From contig CAWBCR010000017.1 in assembly GCA_963787375.1 (NCBI GenBank), positions 62,001 to 126,000 on the forward strand: 64,000 nucleotides of DNA. The letters run 5' to 3'. Below the pieces are notes generated by a model. The model saw only the letters and a list, made by a program, of their open reading frames with translations. It had not been told where the DNA came from and ran no database searches. This DNA comes from CAWBCR01 sp963787375. Lineage in GTDB: Bacteria > Chloroflexota > Anaerolineae > Aggregatilineales > UBA3940. Both the position numbers and the translations under genes were made by a program. Below, piece by piece: positions 43,871 through 53,343 of the stretch (position 1 is its first letter; every line of letters starts with the position of its first letter).

Positions 43871-45799
43871 TTAACCGAACCCCGCGCCACCACCGCCGCC
43901 ACCACCGCCGCCACTGAACCCGCCGCCACTGAACCCGCCGCCGCCGCTTCCGGAAGATGACGGCGCGCTCTGAAACACTCGCGACGTGGAGTTCAGCATG
44001 CTGAATAGCCCTTCGCTCATGCTGTTCAGACTGCCAAACATGCTCTGGGACATACCATCCAGCGACGGCGCAGGCCGAACAGCTCCACCACGCAGATCGG
44101 GGCCAGCAGTACCTACGCCACCAGCCATCGCAGCTCGCCGGCCATAGGTCCCGTAGGGCATCCCCACCGGATAATACCACGGCGGGATTGGCGTACTGGG
44201 GATCCGCGAGAACTTGCTGACCCAACTGCGTTCCAGCCCAAATGCGATGGCAAACGGCAGATAGCGGTCGAACTGGTCGGTCGCTTCCTTTAAGTCCTTG
44301 TAGCGTTCGGCGTTATGGAGATACGCCCTGAACGCATCCCACTTGGCTGCTTCTTCTGCTCCCTTGCGCGTCTTAGCCGGCATAACACGGCCCATGACTG
44401 TCATCACAACTGACACTAACCCAAGCGAGACAAAGGGGCACAGAATCGCATCGACTTTGCCGGCCAGCCCGGCCATCGCGCAAAAGCCAACACCTGTTGA
44501 AAGCACAATGCCGGCGATCCCCAGCCCCATCCACCGTGTGCGAACAGCCTGCGGGCTTGCCGGGAAAAGGCCCTCTTTGACAGCTTCCTTGTACAGCTCG
44601 CGCTGCAGCTTAGGAATAGCCGTGTAGAACTTCTCGCGCAGATCGTCCAGGTCGATCTCGCTCTTATGCCCGAACATCTCGCGGATCAGAAGCGACTCGT
44701 ATGGGCGAAGCGGCTCACTGAAATCGTCACGCCTGCGGTAGATGAAGTCCTTCGACTTAATCAACCCGAAGACCGACTTTTCCTTTTCCTGCATGTCAAT
44801 AGCACCGCGCCGCGCCAGATCGACGAGCGTTGCGATAATGTCTTGCATATCGGCCTTCTCGTCAACCAGCGTGCCCGCCAGCCCGGCAGGAAGGTCCGAT
44901 GGCGGCTCGCTCAGATAGGTCGGGACGGGCCCCACCTTGGGGTCCCGACCGCGCGAAAGCCACAGCAGATATACGCCACCAAGGCCCAGGATCAGCAGCA
45001 AGAAAGCCACCGCGCCAGCCGCCAGGTTGGCAATCGGACGCAAAGTGTCATTCCATGTCTGCTGCTGTGCATAGGCAGCCTGCCAGGAGGGCTGCACTGC
45101 CGGCACGAACCCATGTGTGAAACGCAGTCCCGTCTCGAAATACTGGTTAGCCGGGATGTTGCTGGCCGTGAAAGTCACCGATTTCTGATCGCTGGCGATG
45201 GAATAGCTCCCGTTCGCACCGTTTGCATACGGTTCCACGTAAGTATCGACGGTTGCACCCTGCGGCACGTATACCGTGACCGTGGAGGACCCAACGGGAT
45301 AGTCATGCTGCGGGCCAACAGACTTCCAGAAGAAGCGATCGGCACTCGTCCTCGGGTCGCTACCGCCGTCGCCGATGATCAGTCCACCAACAACCGTGTA
45401 CGCGACCGTAAACGTGCGCGTCTGATCAGTCGTCGATGGATAATACCAATTGACGACGTACTCCGAGCTATCCTGCGTCACGTTGAAAGTGTCGGGCTGC
45501 TTGCCGCTCGATTGCGAATACGACGTGCCACCTTCGCTCACCGCGAAATCTCGAAGGCCATCAAATTGATTGATGGGGATATTCCGATAGCCAAATGTAA
45601 ACGGCCCACCGATGAATTAAATCTCGTACGTTTCCTGAACCCGGAAAGTGCCATCTGTATTGATCTGAATGTTGGCATCCCAGGTGTGCCACTCAAGCGT
45701 CTTGCTCTGTGCACTGACCGCAGCCGACGGCGTGAACAGCAGAACGAGAGCCAGTACGGCTGCGATAGCCAGCAGGCGCGCACGGTAATGCTTTGACAT
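43871..45799 (-). CDS. DUF2207-type membrane protein, internal TAA at codon 61
   Basis: From ATG 45799 the frame is 642 codons but codon 61 is TAA (45619-45617): Y-E-I-stop-F-I-G-G-P-F-T-F-G-Y-R-N. Sequence on both sides fits one protein; CAA to TAA would explain it. It has a signal peptide (to VSAQS), an extracytoplasmic beta-rich domain with FTFGYRNIP, two membrane-helix groups (~255-280 and ~425-470), a cytosolic part and a C-terminal Gly/Ser/Phe-rich tail (FSGGGFSGGGG). This is the layout of DUF2207 proteins. It is the first gene of the SPFH operon. Confidence 0.78.
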
Positions 45800-45878
45800 T
45801 GATGCCCTCTCACTGACCAGTATGCTGCTAATTCCTGTGTGCATTATAGTTGGAGTAGTTGACCTGCAAAAGCCCCAA

Positions 45879-45907
45879 TTGTCGGGAGGCGTTACGGCTA
45901 ATATAAT
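45879..45907 (+). promoter_or_regulatory. Promoter for the NUDIX gene
   Basis: TTGTCG (45879-45884), 17 bases, TATAAT (45902-45907). A divergent TATAAT on the minus strand (45848-45843) probably serves the DUF2207 operon. Confidence 0.65.
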
Positions 45908-45944
45908 CCGCGCAGACACTTCACGCAACCGGGAGCGACAATGG

Positions 45945-46455
45945 GTGCTCAGGAACAAGGAATTCGATACATCGCAGCCGCGCTATCAGGTTGTGCCACG
46001 CACGCTGCTATTCATTACACACGGTGACGAGGTCCTGCTGCTAAAAGGCGCACCAGACAAACGCCTGTGGGCCAACCGCTACAACGGGATAGGGGGGCAC
46101 GTCGAGCAGAGGCGAGACCATCCACACCGCTGCTGTACGCGAGACGGCTGAAGAAACCGGCATCGATCACCTCGAGAACCTGCGACTGTGTGGCATCATT
46201 ACAATCGACGCCGGCAACCCAACGCTTGGAATTCTGCTCTTTGTGTTCACCGCATCGTCGCCGACGCGTACAGTGTTCCCTTCACAGGAGGGCACACCGG
46301 AATGGGTCGACTGGCGCAGCCTAAACCCTGCCGACATGGTCGACGATCTGCCCTTCATATTGCCGCGCGTGCTGGCGATGCAGCCCGGGGAAGCGCCATT
46401 CTATGCCCATTACTGGTACGACGGGTCAGATGCCCTTCAAGTGGCATTTGGTTGA
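45945..46455 (+). CDS. NUDIX hydrolase (one frameshift)
   Basis: An extra C near 46107 splits the NUDIX box. Without it the box reads G..GHVERGETIHTAAVRETAEETGI, the full GX5EX7REUXEEXGU consensus, and the protein is 169 residues from GTG 45945. Relatives are MutT/8-oxo-dGTP diphosphatase-like enzymes that remove nucleoside diphosphate derivatives. Because the break lies in the catalytic helix, the gene as written could not make an active enzyme. Confidence 0.85.
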
Positions 46456-46556
46456 CCCGTCCCCAACGAGAAACCTGATCGCCACGCGCCGACACGCTAG
46501 AATCAGGCCGAGAACCGCCATCTGGCCGGTCGACGCTCACAGAGGAAGTCCAAACC

Positions 46557-47522
46557 ATGAGCCGCACGCTGAGCCGCGCCGCGCGCCTGCTCGAGATCGA
46601 AAATATGCTGTTCCGTAATGCTCAGGGGCTGCGAGTGTCAGATATAGCCCGTGCATGTGACGTCAACCGACGTACCATCTACCGTGATATTGATCTATTG
46701 TCTGATGCAGGCGTACCGATCTGGCAGGAGGATGGCTGCTACGGCATCATCCGCGATCAGTACCTGGCTACTGTGCGCCTCAAGTTCAGCGAGGCGGTTG
46801 CGTTGTATATCGCGGCCCGCCTACTCAGCCGCCACGCCGACGAGCACAACCCGCATATTGTCTCGGCGCTGAACAAGCTGGCAACGGCTTTCCCCGACCC
46901 GCTTTCGGATTACATCTCCCGCACCGCTGAAAGTGTCCGCGGACGGCCCGTCAACCGCGAGTTTGTCTCGATCCTGGAGACGATCACGCTGTGCTGGGCC
47001 GAGAATCATCGCGTGCGCATCTGGTACCGCTCACCACGCAGCGGCGAACTCCGGCAGCGTGAGCTGTCGCCATACCTCGTCGAGCCGTCCGCCGCCGGCG
47101 GGCTGTACGTGATCGGCTACGACGAGTGGGCACACGATATGCGCACGTTCAAGCTGGAGCGGTTAGAACGTGCCGAACGATTGCCAGAGACATACACGAT
47201 TCCACCTTCCTTTGACCCGGCTGAATACCTGTCAGACGCATGGGGCATTATGTCTGGCGGCGAGCCTGCCGAGATCAAGCTGCGGTTCAATGCACGCGTG
47301 GCTGCCTACATTCGCGAGCGCATCTGGCATCCATCACAGAAACTTGACGAACAGCCAGATGGTTCGCTAGTATTCCACGTCCGCGTATCGGATATGCGCG
47401 AGATGCGCCCCTGGATCCGAAGCTGGGGCGCAGAAGTCGAGGTCCTTGAGCCAGAATCGCTCCGGCAGGAACTGATGGAAGAAGCAACCAGGCTGGCCAA
47501 TTTGTATCAACAGGCAAGCTAA
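46557..47522 (+). CDS. WYL-domain transcription regulator
   Basis: 321 residues. An N-terminal HTH (LLEIENMLFRNAQGLRVSDIARACDVNRRTIYRDIDLL, ~11-50) is followed by a WYL domain (~135-225, with RIWYRSPRSGE, ELSPYLVEPSAAGGLYVIGYD and TFKLERL) and a C-terminal WCX segment (~235-318). WYL proteins bind nucleic acid or nucleotide ligands and often repress DNA-damage or defence genes. It sits between the NUDIX gene and an SbnI-like gene, both in the same direction. Confidence 0.88.
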   Translation: MSRTLSRAARLLEIENMLFRNAQGLRVSDIARACDVNRRTIYRDIDLLSDAGVPIWQEDGCYGIIRDQYLATVRLKFSEAVALYIAARLLSRHADEHNPHIVSALNKLATAFPDPLSDYISRTAESVRGRPVNREFVSILETITLCWAENHRVRIWYRSPRSGELRQRELSPYLVEPSAAGGLYVIGYDEWAHDMRTFKLERLERAERLPETYTIPPSFDPAEYLSDAWGIMSGGEPAEIKLRFNARVAAYIRERIWHPSQKLDEQPDGSLVFHVRVSDMREMRPWIRSWGAEVEVLEPESLRQELMEEATRLANLYQQAS

Positions 47523-47528
47523 CAGCAC

Positions 47529-48386
47529 ATGTCTATGCCGTCCAGTCAATCCGAGAACGCCAGCCCGCCGGACCTGCGCATCGTCGCCACGAGCCACCTG
47601 GTGCCGCATGAACTCCACGACGATCAGCGCGCAGGCCCGCTGATCGAGCGCCTTAAACAGGATGGCATCCTGAAGAATCCCCCCATCGTCACCCCGATGA
47701 CAAATGATCTATCTCGTTACGTCATCCTGGATGGGGCAAATCGCGTGCTGGCCTTCCAGGTGCTCAATATTCCATATATGCTTGTACAGGCAGTCCCCTA
47801 CGAACAGCCTTATGTGAACCTGCAAACATGGCACCATGCCATTGTCGGTATGAAATCCGACGATCTGGTCAGCCGCTTCGCGTCGCTTCCTGACCTTGCC
47901 GTCACGGAGAGTGATATTCTTCATGCACGCGCGGCGCTAGCGAGGCGCGACGCTCTGGCTTACTACCTTCTAGCCGACGGGCAGGCGTTCACGCTGATCG
48001 GCGGATACGACCTCCGCAAGCGCACCCACCTGCTGCGCAGCATCGTGGATACCTATATGACGTCGGGCCGTCTGCACCGGGTCAGTACCGATCAGCGCGA
48101 TGAACTGCTGTCCATGTTCCCTAACATGACAGCCGCTGTAGTCTTTCCTCATTACCAGCCTGTCGAGATCCTCGACCTGGCACAGAGCGGGCTACGCGTT
48201 CCGCCGGGCATCACTCGGCATATCATTAATGGGCGCGCGCTGCGCTTGAACTATCCAATCGATCGGCTAATGGCCTCCGAATCGCTTGAGCGCAAGAATG
48301 CGGATCTCACCGCCTGGATCCAGGCTAAATTCGAGCAACGCGGCGTGCGTTTCTACGCAGAAGCGACCTATCTCTTCGACGAATAG
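47529..48386 (+). CDS. ParB-fold protein, SbnI/SerK-like
   Basis: 285 residues. LVPHELHDDQRAGPLIERLKQDGILKNPPIV (~29-59), YVILDGANRVLAFQVLNIPYMLVQAV and the WHH motif (~98-100) match the ParB/Srx-fold free-serine kinases SbnI and SerK, which make O-phosphoserine using ATP or ADP. The Glu in the early loop that is catalytic in SerK is not certain here. No siderophore genes are near. It follows the WYL regulator after 6 bases, so the two are probably co-translated. Confidence 0.72.
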   Translation: MSMPSSQSENASPPDLRIVATSHLVPHELHDDQRAGPLIERLKQDGILKNPPIVTPMTNDLSRYVILDGANRVLAFQVLNIPYMLVQAVPYEQPYVNLQTWHHAIVGMKSDDLVSRFASLPDLAVTESDILHARAALARRDALAYYLLADGQAFTLIGGYDLRKRTHLLRSIVDTYMTSGRLHRVSTDQRDELLSMFPNMTAAVVFPHYQPVEILDLAQSGLRVPPGITRHIINGRALRLNYPIDRLMASESLERKNADLTAWIQAKFEQRGVRFYAEATYLFDE

Positions 48387-48435
48387 CTCATAATATGGCT
48401 GAATCCGACGGTATGGAGAATATAAACCCGGCGCG

Positions 48436-48464
48436 TTGATATTTGGGTGCTTCTCACATATAAT
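48436..48464 (+). promoter_or_regulatory. Promoter of a probably leaderless gene
   Basis: TTGATA (48436-48441), 17 bases, TATAAT (48459-48464). The ATG at 48472 is only 7 bases after the -10, so transcription should start at or within a base or two of it. Confidence 0.65.
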
Positions 48465-48471
48465 CGCACGC

Positions 48472-48858
48472 ATGGACCTCGATTTCATAACCGACCCGGA
48501 GCTTGCCCCGAAGCCACGGGCCGAGGTGCGAATCCTTGAGCTGACGGCAGAGCCTTTTCCTGATAGGCAACGGGTGAGGGTTCATGTTGTCATCACCGCC
48601 TTCGCACCGGTCGATCGGCCCAGCCTTGAGATTGCCGTTGCGCACGAGGATGGCACTGTGCTGACATCGCTCAGTGTCATCGAAACCATGCATCGCACAC
48701 TAGATCTGACTGCTCATCTGCGACAGGGGGTTCCGGCGGGTGGCACGTACACTGTGCAGGCCGACCTCTACTACTATGATCCTGAGCAGGTGCAACATAC
48801 ACTGCGCGCTGAGTTCACTTTACCCGTTCAAAGCCCCCCTGCCGGGGTGGGGGACTAG
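48472..48858 (+). CDS. Hypothetical beta-sandwich-like protein
   Basis: 128 residues from ATG 48472, no signal or membrane segment. Alternating hydrophobic strands (VRILELTAEPFPDRQRVRVHVVITAF, LEIAVAHEDGTVL, GTYTVQADLYYYD) suggest an Ig-like beta-sandwich. No family recognised. The upstream in-frame ATG 48436 lies on the promoter itself and is excluded. It precedes the receptor kinase by 27 bases and may be co-transcribed. Confidence 0.6.
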   Translation: MDLDFITDPELAPKPRAEVRILELTAEPFPDRQRVRVHVVITAFAPVDRPSLEIAVAHEDGTVLTSLSVIETMHRTLDLTAHLRQGVPAGGTYTVQADLYYYDPEQVQHTLRAEFTLPVQSPPAGVGD

Positions 48859-48885
48859 AGCCTTAACCTGACATAAGAGGCAGCC

Positions 48886-50565
48886 GTGGCTGAAGAGCTT
48901 GCCGGCAAATCACTGGGCAAATATGAGCTGCAGGAACGCATCGGCCGGGGTGGCATGGCCGAAGTGTATCGCGCCTACCATGCTACTCTGGATCGCAACG
49001 TTGCCATCAAAATCCTGCACCCCTTCCTGGGCGACGACCCCGAATTCAAGGGACGCTTTGAAACTGAAGCGCGCAATGTCGCGCGGCTCCGCCACCCCAA
49101 TATCGTGCAGGTTTACGACTTCGAGCACGATCCCAAGCTCGATCTGTACTATATGGTAATGGAATACATCGACGGGCCCACGCTGCGAACGCGGCTGATC
49201 CAACTCAATTTCGAGGGCCTGCGCTTCCCGATCCCGGAGGCCATTCGCATCACGCGCAGCCTGACAGACGCGCTCGCATACGCCCACTCGCGCGGGATGG
49301 TTCACCGGGACATCAAACCCGGAAATGTGATGTTCGACTCGGACGGGCGTGTGGTCCTCACAGACTTTGGCATCGCCCGCATCGTCAGCGGCCCTAACAT
49401 GACGGCCAGCGGTTCAATGGTAGGCACGCCTGCGTACATGTCGCCAGAGCAGGGACTGGGTCAATCCGGCGATCACCGCTCGGATATCTATTCACTGGGC
49501 GTTGTGCTTTACCAGCTTGTGACCGGGCGAACGCCCTTCGACGCTGATACCCCCATCGCGATTGTCCTGAAGCACGTCAACGATCCGTTGCCTGCCCCGT
49601 CGAGTATTGTGCCGGATATTCCAGAGGGTCTGGAACGAATCCTGTATAAGGCGCTGGCAAAATCGCCGGATGAACGGTACCAGTCAATTGGAGAAATGGC
49701 GCAGCACCTGGACGATCTCGATGCTGCTGCCAGGATGGTTGTTCCTGCTTCGAGCCAAGCCGGGCTTGCGGCACCCAGCCTGGCTGCTCCCAGAAGCGCA
49801 GAAGGGCCGTCGGCACAAGCCGCCGGGCAGTTGGCACCATCTCAGCGCCGGGGATGCCTGATATGGTCCGCGCTTCTCGGCGTCGCATTGATCGCTATGT
49901 TGAGCGGCGCTTACATGTCATTCAGTGGGTTGCTGGGCCAGTATCTACCATTTGTGCCTGACATGGTGCTTGTGTTGACCGATACGCCTACGCCCACGAC
50001 CACGCCTACACCCACGCTCACTCCAACCCCGACCGAGATCGTGCCGTCAACCGATCTCCCAGACAGTGCGCTTGAAGCCACGGCTGTCAGCCAGACCATG
50101 GAAGCAGCAGCCACGTCCGTAGCCGCAACAGCAAGCGCCGGTTCACCGGCCACAGAACAGACAGCGACCACAGCTGCCTGTGAGTATGCCTATGACATTA
50201 TTGGCCAGACACCGTCAAATGGGACGCTGTATCCGGAGCTCACCACGCTTACGCTGCAAATTGAACTGCACAACGCCAGCCGCTGTGCGTTTCCGGCCGG
50301 CATGCAACTGACATTTGTGGACGGCTATCAGCTTTCAGGGCCAAATGCGGTTGTGATCACGCAAACCGTGCAGCCTGGTGGCACGACGACCATTGTGCTG
50401 AACCTCAAGACGCCACCCTACAACGCCAACGTCCCAATAATCCGCAGTACCTGGGCACTCGTTACGCAAGGCGGCACACAGATCGGCCCGCCGTTGATCT
50501 TCGAGCTGAAGTTGTTCGCCATCCTTTCGGCAACACCGGCACCGCCAGCGACTCCAGGGAGTTGA
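48886..50565 (+). CDS. Receptor-like Ser/Thr kinase with extracellular NBR1-type Ig domain
   Basis: 559 residues from GTG 48886. The Hanks kinase domain (~12-285) has IGRGGMAEVYRAY, Lys42 in VAIKIL, HRDIKPGN (~141), DFGIAR and GTPAYMSPEQ. A single membrane helix (~325-347) and a Thr/Pro linker lead to an outside domain (~430-555) with paired Cys (CEYAYDIIGQTPSNG and SRCAFPAGMQLTFVDGYQ), VQPGGTTTIVLNL and ..IRSTWALVTQGG. This pattern resembles the NBR1-like Ig fold seen in Chloroflexota sensors. It would couple an external cue to phosphorylation. Confidence 0.9.
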   Translation: MAEELAGKSLGKYELQERIGRGGMAEVYRAYHATLDRNVAIKILHPFLGDDPEFKGRFETEARNVARLRHPNIVQVYDFEHDPKLDLYYMVMEYIDGPTLRTRLIQLNFEGLRFPIPEAIRITRSLTDALAYAHSRGMVHRDIKPGNVMFDSDGRVVLTDFGIARIVSGPNMTASGSMVGTPAYMSPEQGLGQSGDHRSDIYSLGVVLYQLVTGRTPFDADTPIAIVLKHVNDPLPAPSSIVPDIPEGLERILYKALAKSPDERYQSIGEMAQHLDDLDAAARMVVPASSQAGLAAPSLAAPRSAEGPSAQAAGQLAPSQRRGCLIWSALLGVALIAMLSGAYMSFSGLLGQYLPFVPDMVLVLTDTPTPTTTPTPTLTPTPTEIVPSTDLPDSALEATAVSQTMEAAATSVAATASAGSPATEQTATTAACEYAYDIIGQTPSNGTLYPELTTLTLQIELHNASRCAFPAGMQLTFVDGYQLSGPNAVVITQTVQPGGTTTIVLNLKTPPYNANVPIIRSTWALVTQGGTQIGPPLIFELKLFAILSATPAPPATPGS

Positions 50566-50626
50566 TCGCCGCACTACGATATACAGCCACACCAAGAAGC
50601 CACAGCAGAGAGGGGATTCTTCACCT

Positions 50627-51088
50627 ATGCAGACCCGTACGCAAGCGTTGTTGCGACGCATTTCCATCGGCCTGACAATTCTTGGCGTCCTGGACGCTGG
50701 CTACCTGACTTACGTACACCTGGCTCACGCCGAGGTGCTGTGTTCGGGGGTAGGGGGTTGCGATACGGTGCAGAACAGCCGCTACGCGCTGGTAGCGGGT
50801 ATTCCGGTCGCTGCGATTGGCCTGTTGGGATATCTGGCTATACTGGCTATGCTCATTACCGAAGAGGTGCGGGGCCCCTTTCACACACAGGCCCCGATCT
50901 TGCTGTTCGGCATAACGCTGCTTGGCACGCTGTACTCGGCCTATCTCACTTACCTGGAACTGTTTGTGATTGGTGCCATCTGCCCATACTGTGCGGGGTC
51001 GGCTATTGTGATGGCGGTCCTGTTTGTTATCGCCCTGATTGGCATACTGCAGGCTGACGATAGCGAGGAAGAACTGGCTGCCGACTGA
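50627..51088 (+). CDS. Vitamin K epoxide reductase (VKOR) family protein
   Basis: 153 residues with four or five membrane helices. The loop Cys pair is Cys39 and Cys45 (CSGVGGCDTV), and the redox centre is CPYC (119-122), as in bacterial VKORs that reoxidise a DsbA-like oxidase through quinone during disulfide formation. No fused thioredoxin domain is present; a DsbA partner is not in this window. Usual length for single-domain bacterial VKOR. Confidence 0.93.
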   Translation: MQTRTQALLRRISIGLTILGVLDAGYLTYVHLAHAEVLCSGVGGCDTVQNSRYALVAGIPVAAIGLLGYLAILAMLITEEVRGPFHTQAPILLFGITLLGTLYSAYLTYLELFVIGAICPYCAGSAIVMAVLFVIALIGILQADDSEEELAAD

Positions 51089-51182
51089 TCCGTACGGCAG
51101 TGCCGCACCATGGTTCCTTGGCGCACCACATGGCACCGTGGCAGATGAGTTGCAGCCAGTGAGGGAAATCATGAGACCTGGG

Positions 51183-51217
51183 AAGGCAGCGAGCGAGTAG
51201 GGACCGTGCGCTGCCTT
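51183..51217. terminator. Terminator between VKOR and S1 genes
   Basis: Stem AAGGCAGCG / CGCTGCCTT (51183-51191 and 51209-51217) around a 17-base loop; it overlaps the S1-gene stop. The fold is plausible but the loop is large. Confidence 0.45.
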
Positions 51218-51923
51218 ATTCGTTCTGGTGACGCTCGAGCGTGCGGCGCAGAATTTCTTCCTGTTGGCTATTCTTATGCCCGCCTGACGGCTTCTTCTTG
51301 CCTTCAGTCTCCTCATCAGCAGCACCGGCCAGGGCGCGCTGAAGGGCCAGCGCCATTGCCGTCGGCAGAACTTCCTGTGGTTCTTCTGAAGCCTGGGTTT
51401 CGACCGGCTTGGCCAACGCCTTCATGCTGAGATCAATCTGGCTCTTGTCGTAGTCGACGCCAATGACCTTGACCTCAACTTCCTGACCTTTCTCAACAAC
51501 GTCGCCGGGCGTGTTCACATAACCCGTCGCCAACTCACTGATATGCACCAGGCCGGGCCGCTCCGCGCCGATGTCGACAAACACACCGAATTTCTCAATT
51601 CGCACAACTCTGCCGGTGTAAACCTGGCCACTCTTGATCTCCTCCCAGGTCACTTCGGGGGGTTGGATCATCGATACGTCAAGGCGGTTGTTTGCTTTAT
51701 CAACGCTGAGGACCCACACGGCGATCTTCTGGTCCTCTTCGAGGTAGTCGGCCACATTCTTCACGCGACGGCGTCGAATCTGGGAGATGTGAAGAAAAGC
51801 GTCACATTCTTCGAGCCCTACATCGATAATAGCGCCTGCCAACTGGATCTGTTTGACGGTTCCCTTCAGCTTCATCTTCGGCTCGACGTCGCCGAGGGAG
51901 ATAGGTGTAATTTCTTCACTCAC
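51216..51923 (-). CDS. S1-domain RNA-binding protein
   Basis: 235 residues, GTG start with AAGGAG upstream. Two S1 domains (~15-85 and ~98-170) with VKQIQLAGAIIDVGLEECDAFLHISQI and VVRIEKFGVFVDIGAERPGLVHISELA, followed by a charged tail ending ..ILRRTLERHQNE. It is shorter than ribosomal protein S1 (four to six repeats) and resembles the two-repeat S1 proteins of Gram-positive-like bacteria that bind mRNA or ribosome. Role in translation is inferred. Confidence 0.88.
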   Translation of the reverse strand: MSEEITPISLGDVEPKMKLKGTVKQIQLAGAIIDVGLEECDAFLHISQIRRRRVKNVADYLEEDQKIAVWVLSVDKANNRLDVSMIQPPEVTWEEIKSGQVYTGRVVRIEKFGVFVDIGAERPGLVHISELATGYVNTPGDVVEKGQEVEVKVIGVDYDKSQIDLSMKALAKPVETQASEEPQEVLPTAMALALQRALAGAADEETEGKKKPSGGHKNSQQEEILRRTLERHQNE

Positions 51924-52035
51924 GGGGGTGCTGCTCCTTGGAAAGCTAGATTATCGCACGTCGGCGATCTGGCAGCCAACTTGCGCGGGGATTATACGTC
52001 CAGGCCCAGAAGCTGTCAACGCTGCACCGTCACCT

Positions 52036-53289
52036 TCAATTCCGGACGGTGACAGGCGTGCCGATTTCTGCCCAATAATAAAGTGTCTCCGCGTCCTGGT
52101 CGCTGAGGATGACGCAGCCATACGAGGCCGGATGCCCCAGCAGTCCGGCCCACAGGCGAATGCCACTTGACAGAATCGGCAGCGCGTGGAATCCATTCTG
52201 CAGCGGTCCGGCCCAGTAGAAGCCAAGCCAGTAAGGCATCTGAAGGTTCCATGTGGACGCGTAGGCCACAGGCAGTTTGGACTGGATAGAAAAATTGCCG
52301 CGCCACGTGTCAGCTCCAGGCAGCCCCGTGCTGACCACGAAAGTCCACTTGAGCCCACCATTCTCGTATACATAGGCGCGCTGATCGGATACGTCAACGA
52401 TAATTGCCTTTGCGGGAGACGTATCAGGCTGTGCTGCCGCTGCCGGCGAGGTGAGCGCGTTTGACGCCGGGATGGACAATACCTGGCCAGGCAAGATCAA
52501 TGATGGGTTGCCAATATTGTTCACCTGAGCCAGGACCCAGGGCGAAACGCCGTACCGCGCAGCGATAGATGCCAGCGTATCGCCGGCAGCCACCATATAG
52601 GTGTGCACAGTGTCGACTGGCGTGTAGCCGGGGTCAGCAGCCGTGGCAGCACCAGGAATCTGGAGACGCTGACCCGCGTATATGATCGATGGATTCAGTA
52701 GATTGTTTGCCGCCGCGAGCGCGCTGACCGCGACATTGTATTGCCGTCCAATCCCAGACAGCGTCTCGCCCGGCACCACGATGTGAATCCCGTTCGCAGC
52801 AGTCGCCGCGATGTTATCAGATGCAGCGCCTGCGGAGGGGATGACGAGTACCTGTCCTGCGAACAGATGGTCGGCATCGCTCAGTCCGTTCGCTGTGAGC
52901 AACGCCTCGACGCTGACGCCATAGTCAAGGCCGATGCGATATAGCGTCTCTCCGGCCTGAACCGTATGCCTGCCGTTTGCCGTCTGCTGCGGCAGGACTG
53001 CCTGTGCGCCGGGGATGATCAACTGCTCGCCAGCGTAGATCCTGTCGGAATCAAGGCCATTTGCTTGCATGATGTCCGCCACGCTAACGGTGAACTGAAG
53101 CGCGATGGCGGATAACGTCTCGCCCCACGATACGACGTGCACCACTGTGTCGCCATCCGACTGAGCCTGCTGCGCGCGGCTTACTCGGATTGGCGGCACA
53201 CTGACCATCGTCAGCAAGACTAACAGCAGCAGGAACAGGCGCCCCCTTTTGGGGTAGGGCGTACCCGACTTGAGAACAGGATAGACCAT
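52036..53289 (-). CDS. Secreted LysM-repeat L,D-transpeptidase (YkuD)
   Basis: About 417 residues from ATG 53289; ATG 53343 lies 3 bases after a -10-like TATAGT on the minus strand and is unlikely. Signal segment, then four LysM domains (each with a GETL or GDTL turn and an IP end), then a YkuD domain (~290-415). The Cys motif reads GHPASYGCVIL near residue 390: the Cys and Gly are present, but the usual His of SHGC is Tyr. L,D-transpeptidases cross-link peptidoglycan through meso-DAP or anchor proteins. Activity should be regarded as unproven because of the missing His. Confidence 0.85.
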   Translation of the reverse strand: MVYPVLKSGTPYPKRGRLFLLLLVLLTMVSVPPIRVSRAQQAQSDGDTVVHVVSWGETLSAIALQFTVSVADIMQANGLDSDRIYAGEQLIIPGAQAVLPQQTANGRHTVQAGETLYRIGLDYGVSVEALLTANGLSDADHLFAGQVLVIPSAGAASDNIAATAANGIHIVVPGETLSGIGRQYNVAVSALAAANNLLNPSIIYAGQRLQIPGAATAADPGYTPVDTVHTYMVAAGDTLASIAARYGVSPWVLAQVNNIGNPSLILPGQVLSIPASNALTSPAAAAQPDTSPAKAIIVDVSDQRAYVYENGGLKWTFVVSTGLPGADTWRGNFSIQSKLPVAYASTWNLQMPYWLGFYWAGPLQNGFHALPILSSGIRLWAGLLGHPASYGCVILSDQDAETLYYWAEIGTPVTVRN

Positions 53290-53343
53290 TTGCCGACAGA
53301 TCTCCCTTTCGACCACGCCTGGGCAAGAAGATCGCACACTCAT

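Noticed and set aside
1509..53259. GGGGTAGGG repeats as frameshift or slippage signals
   Set aside because: The repeats do not coincide with the frame breaks; strand polarity (see finding) is a better lead.
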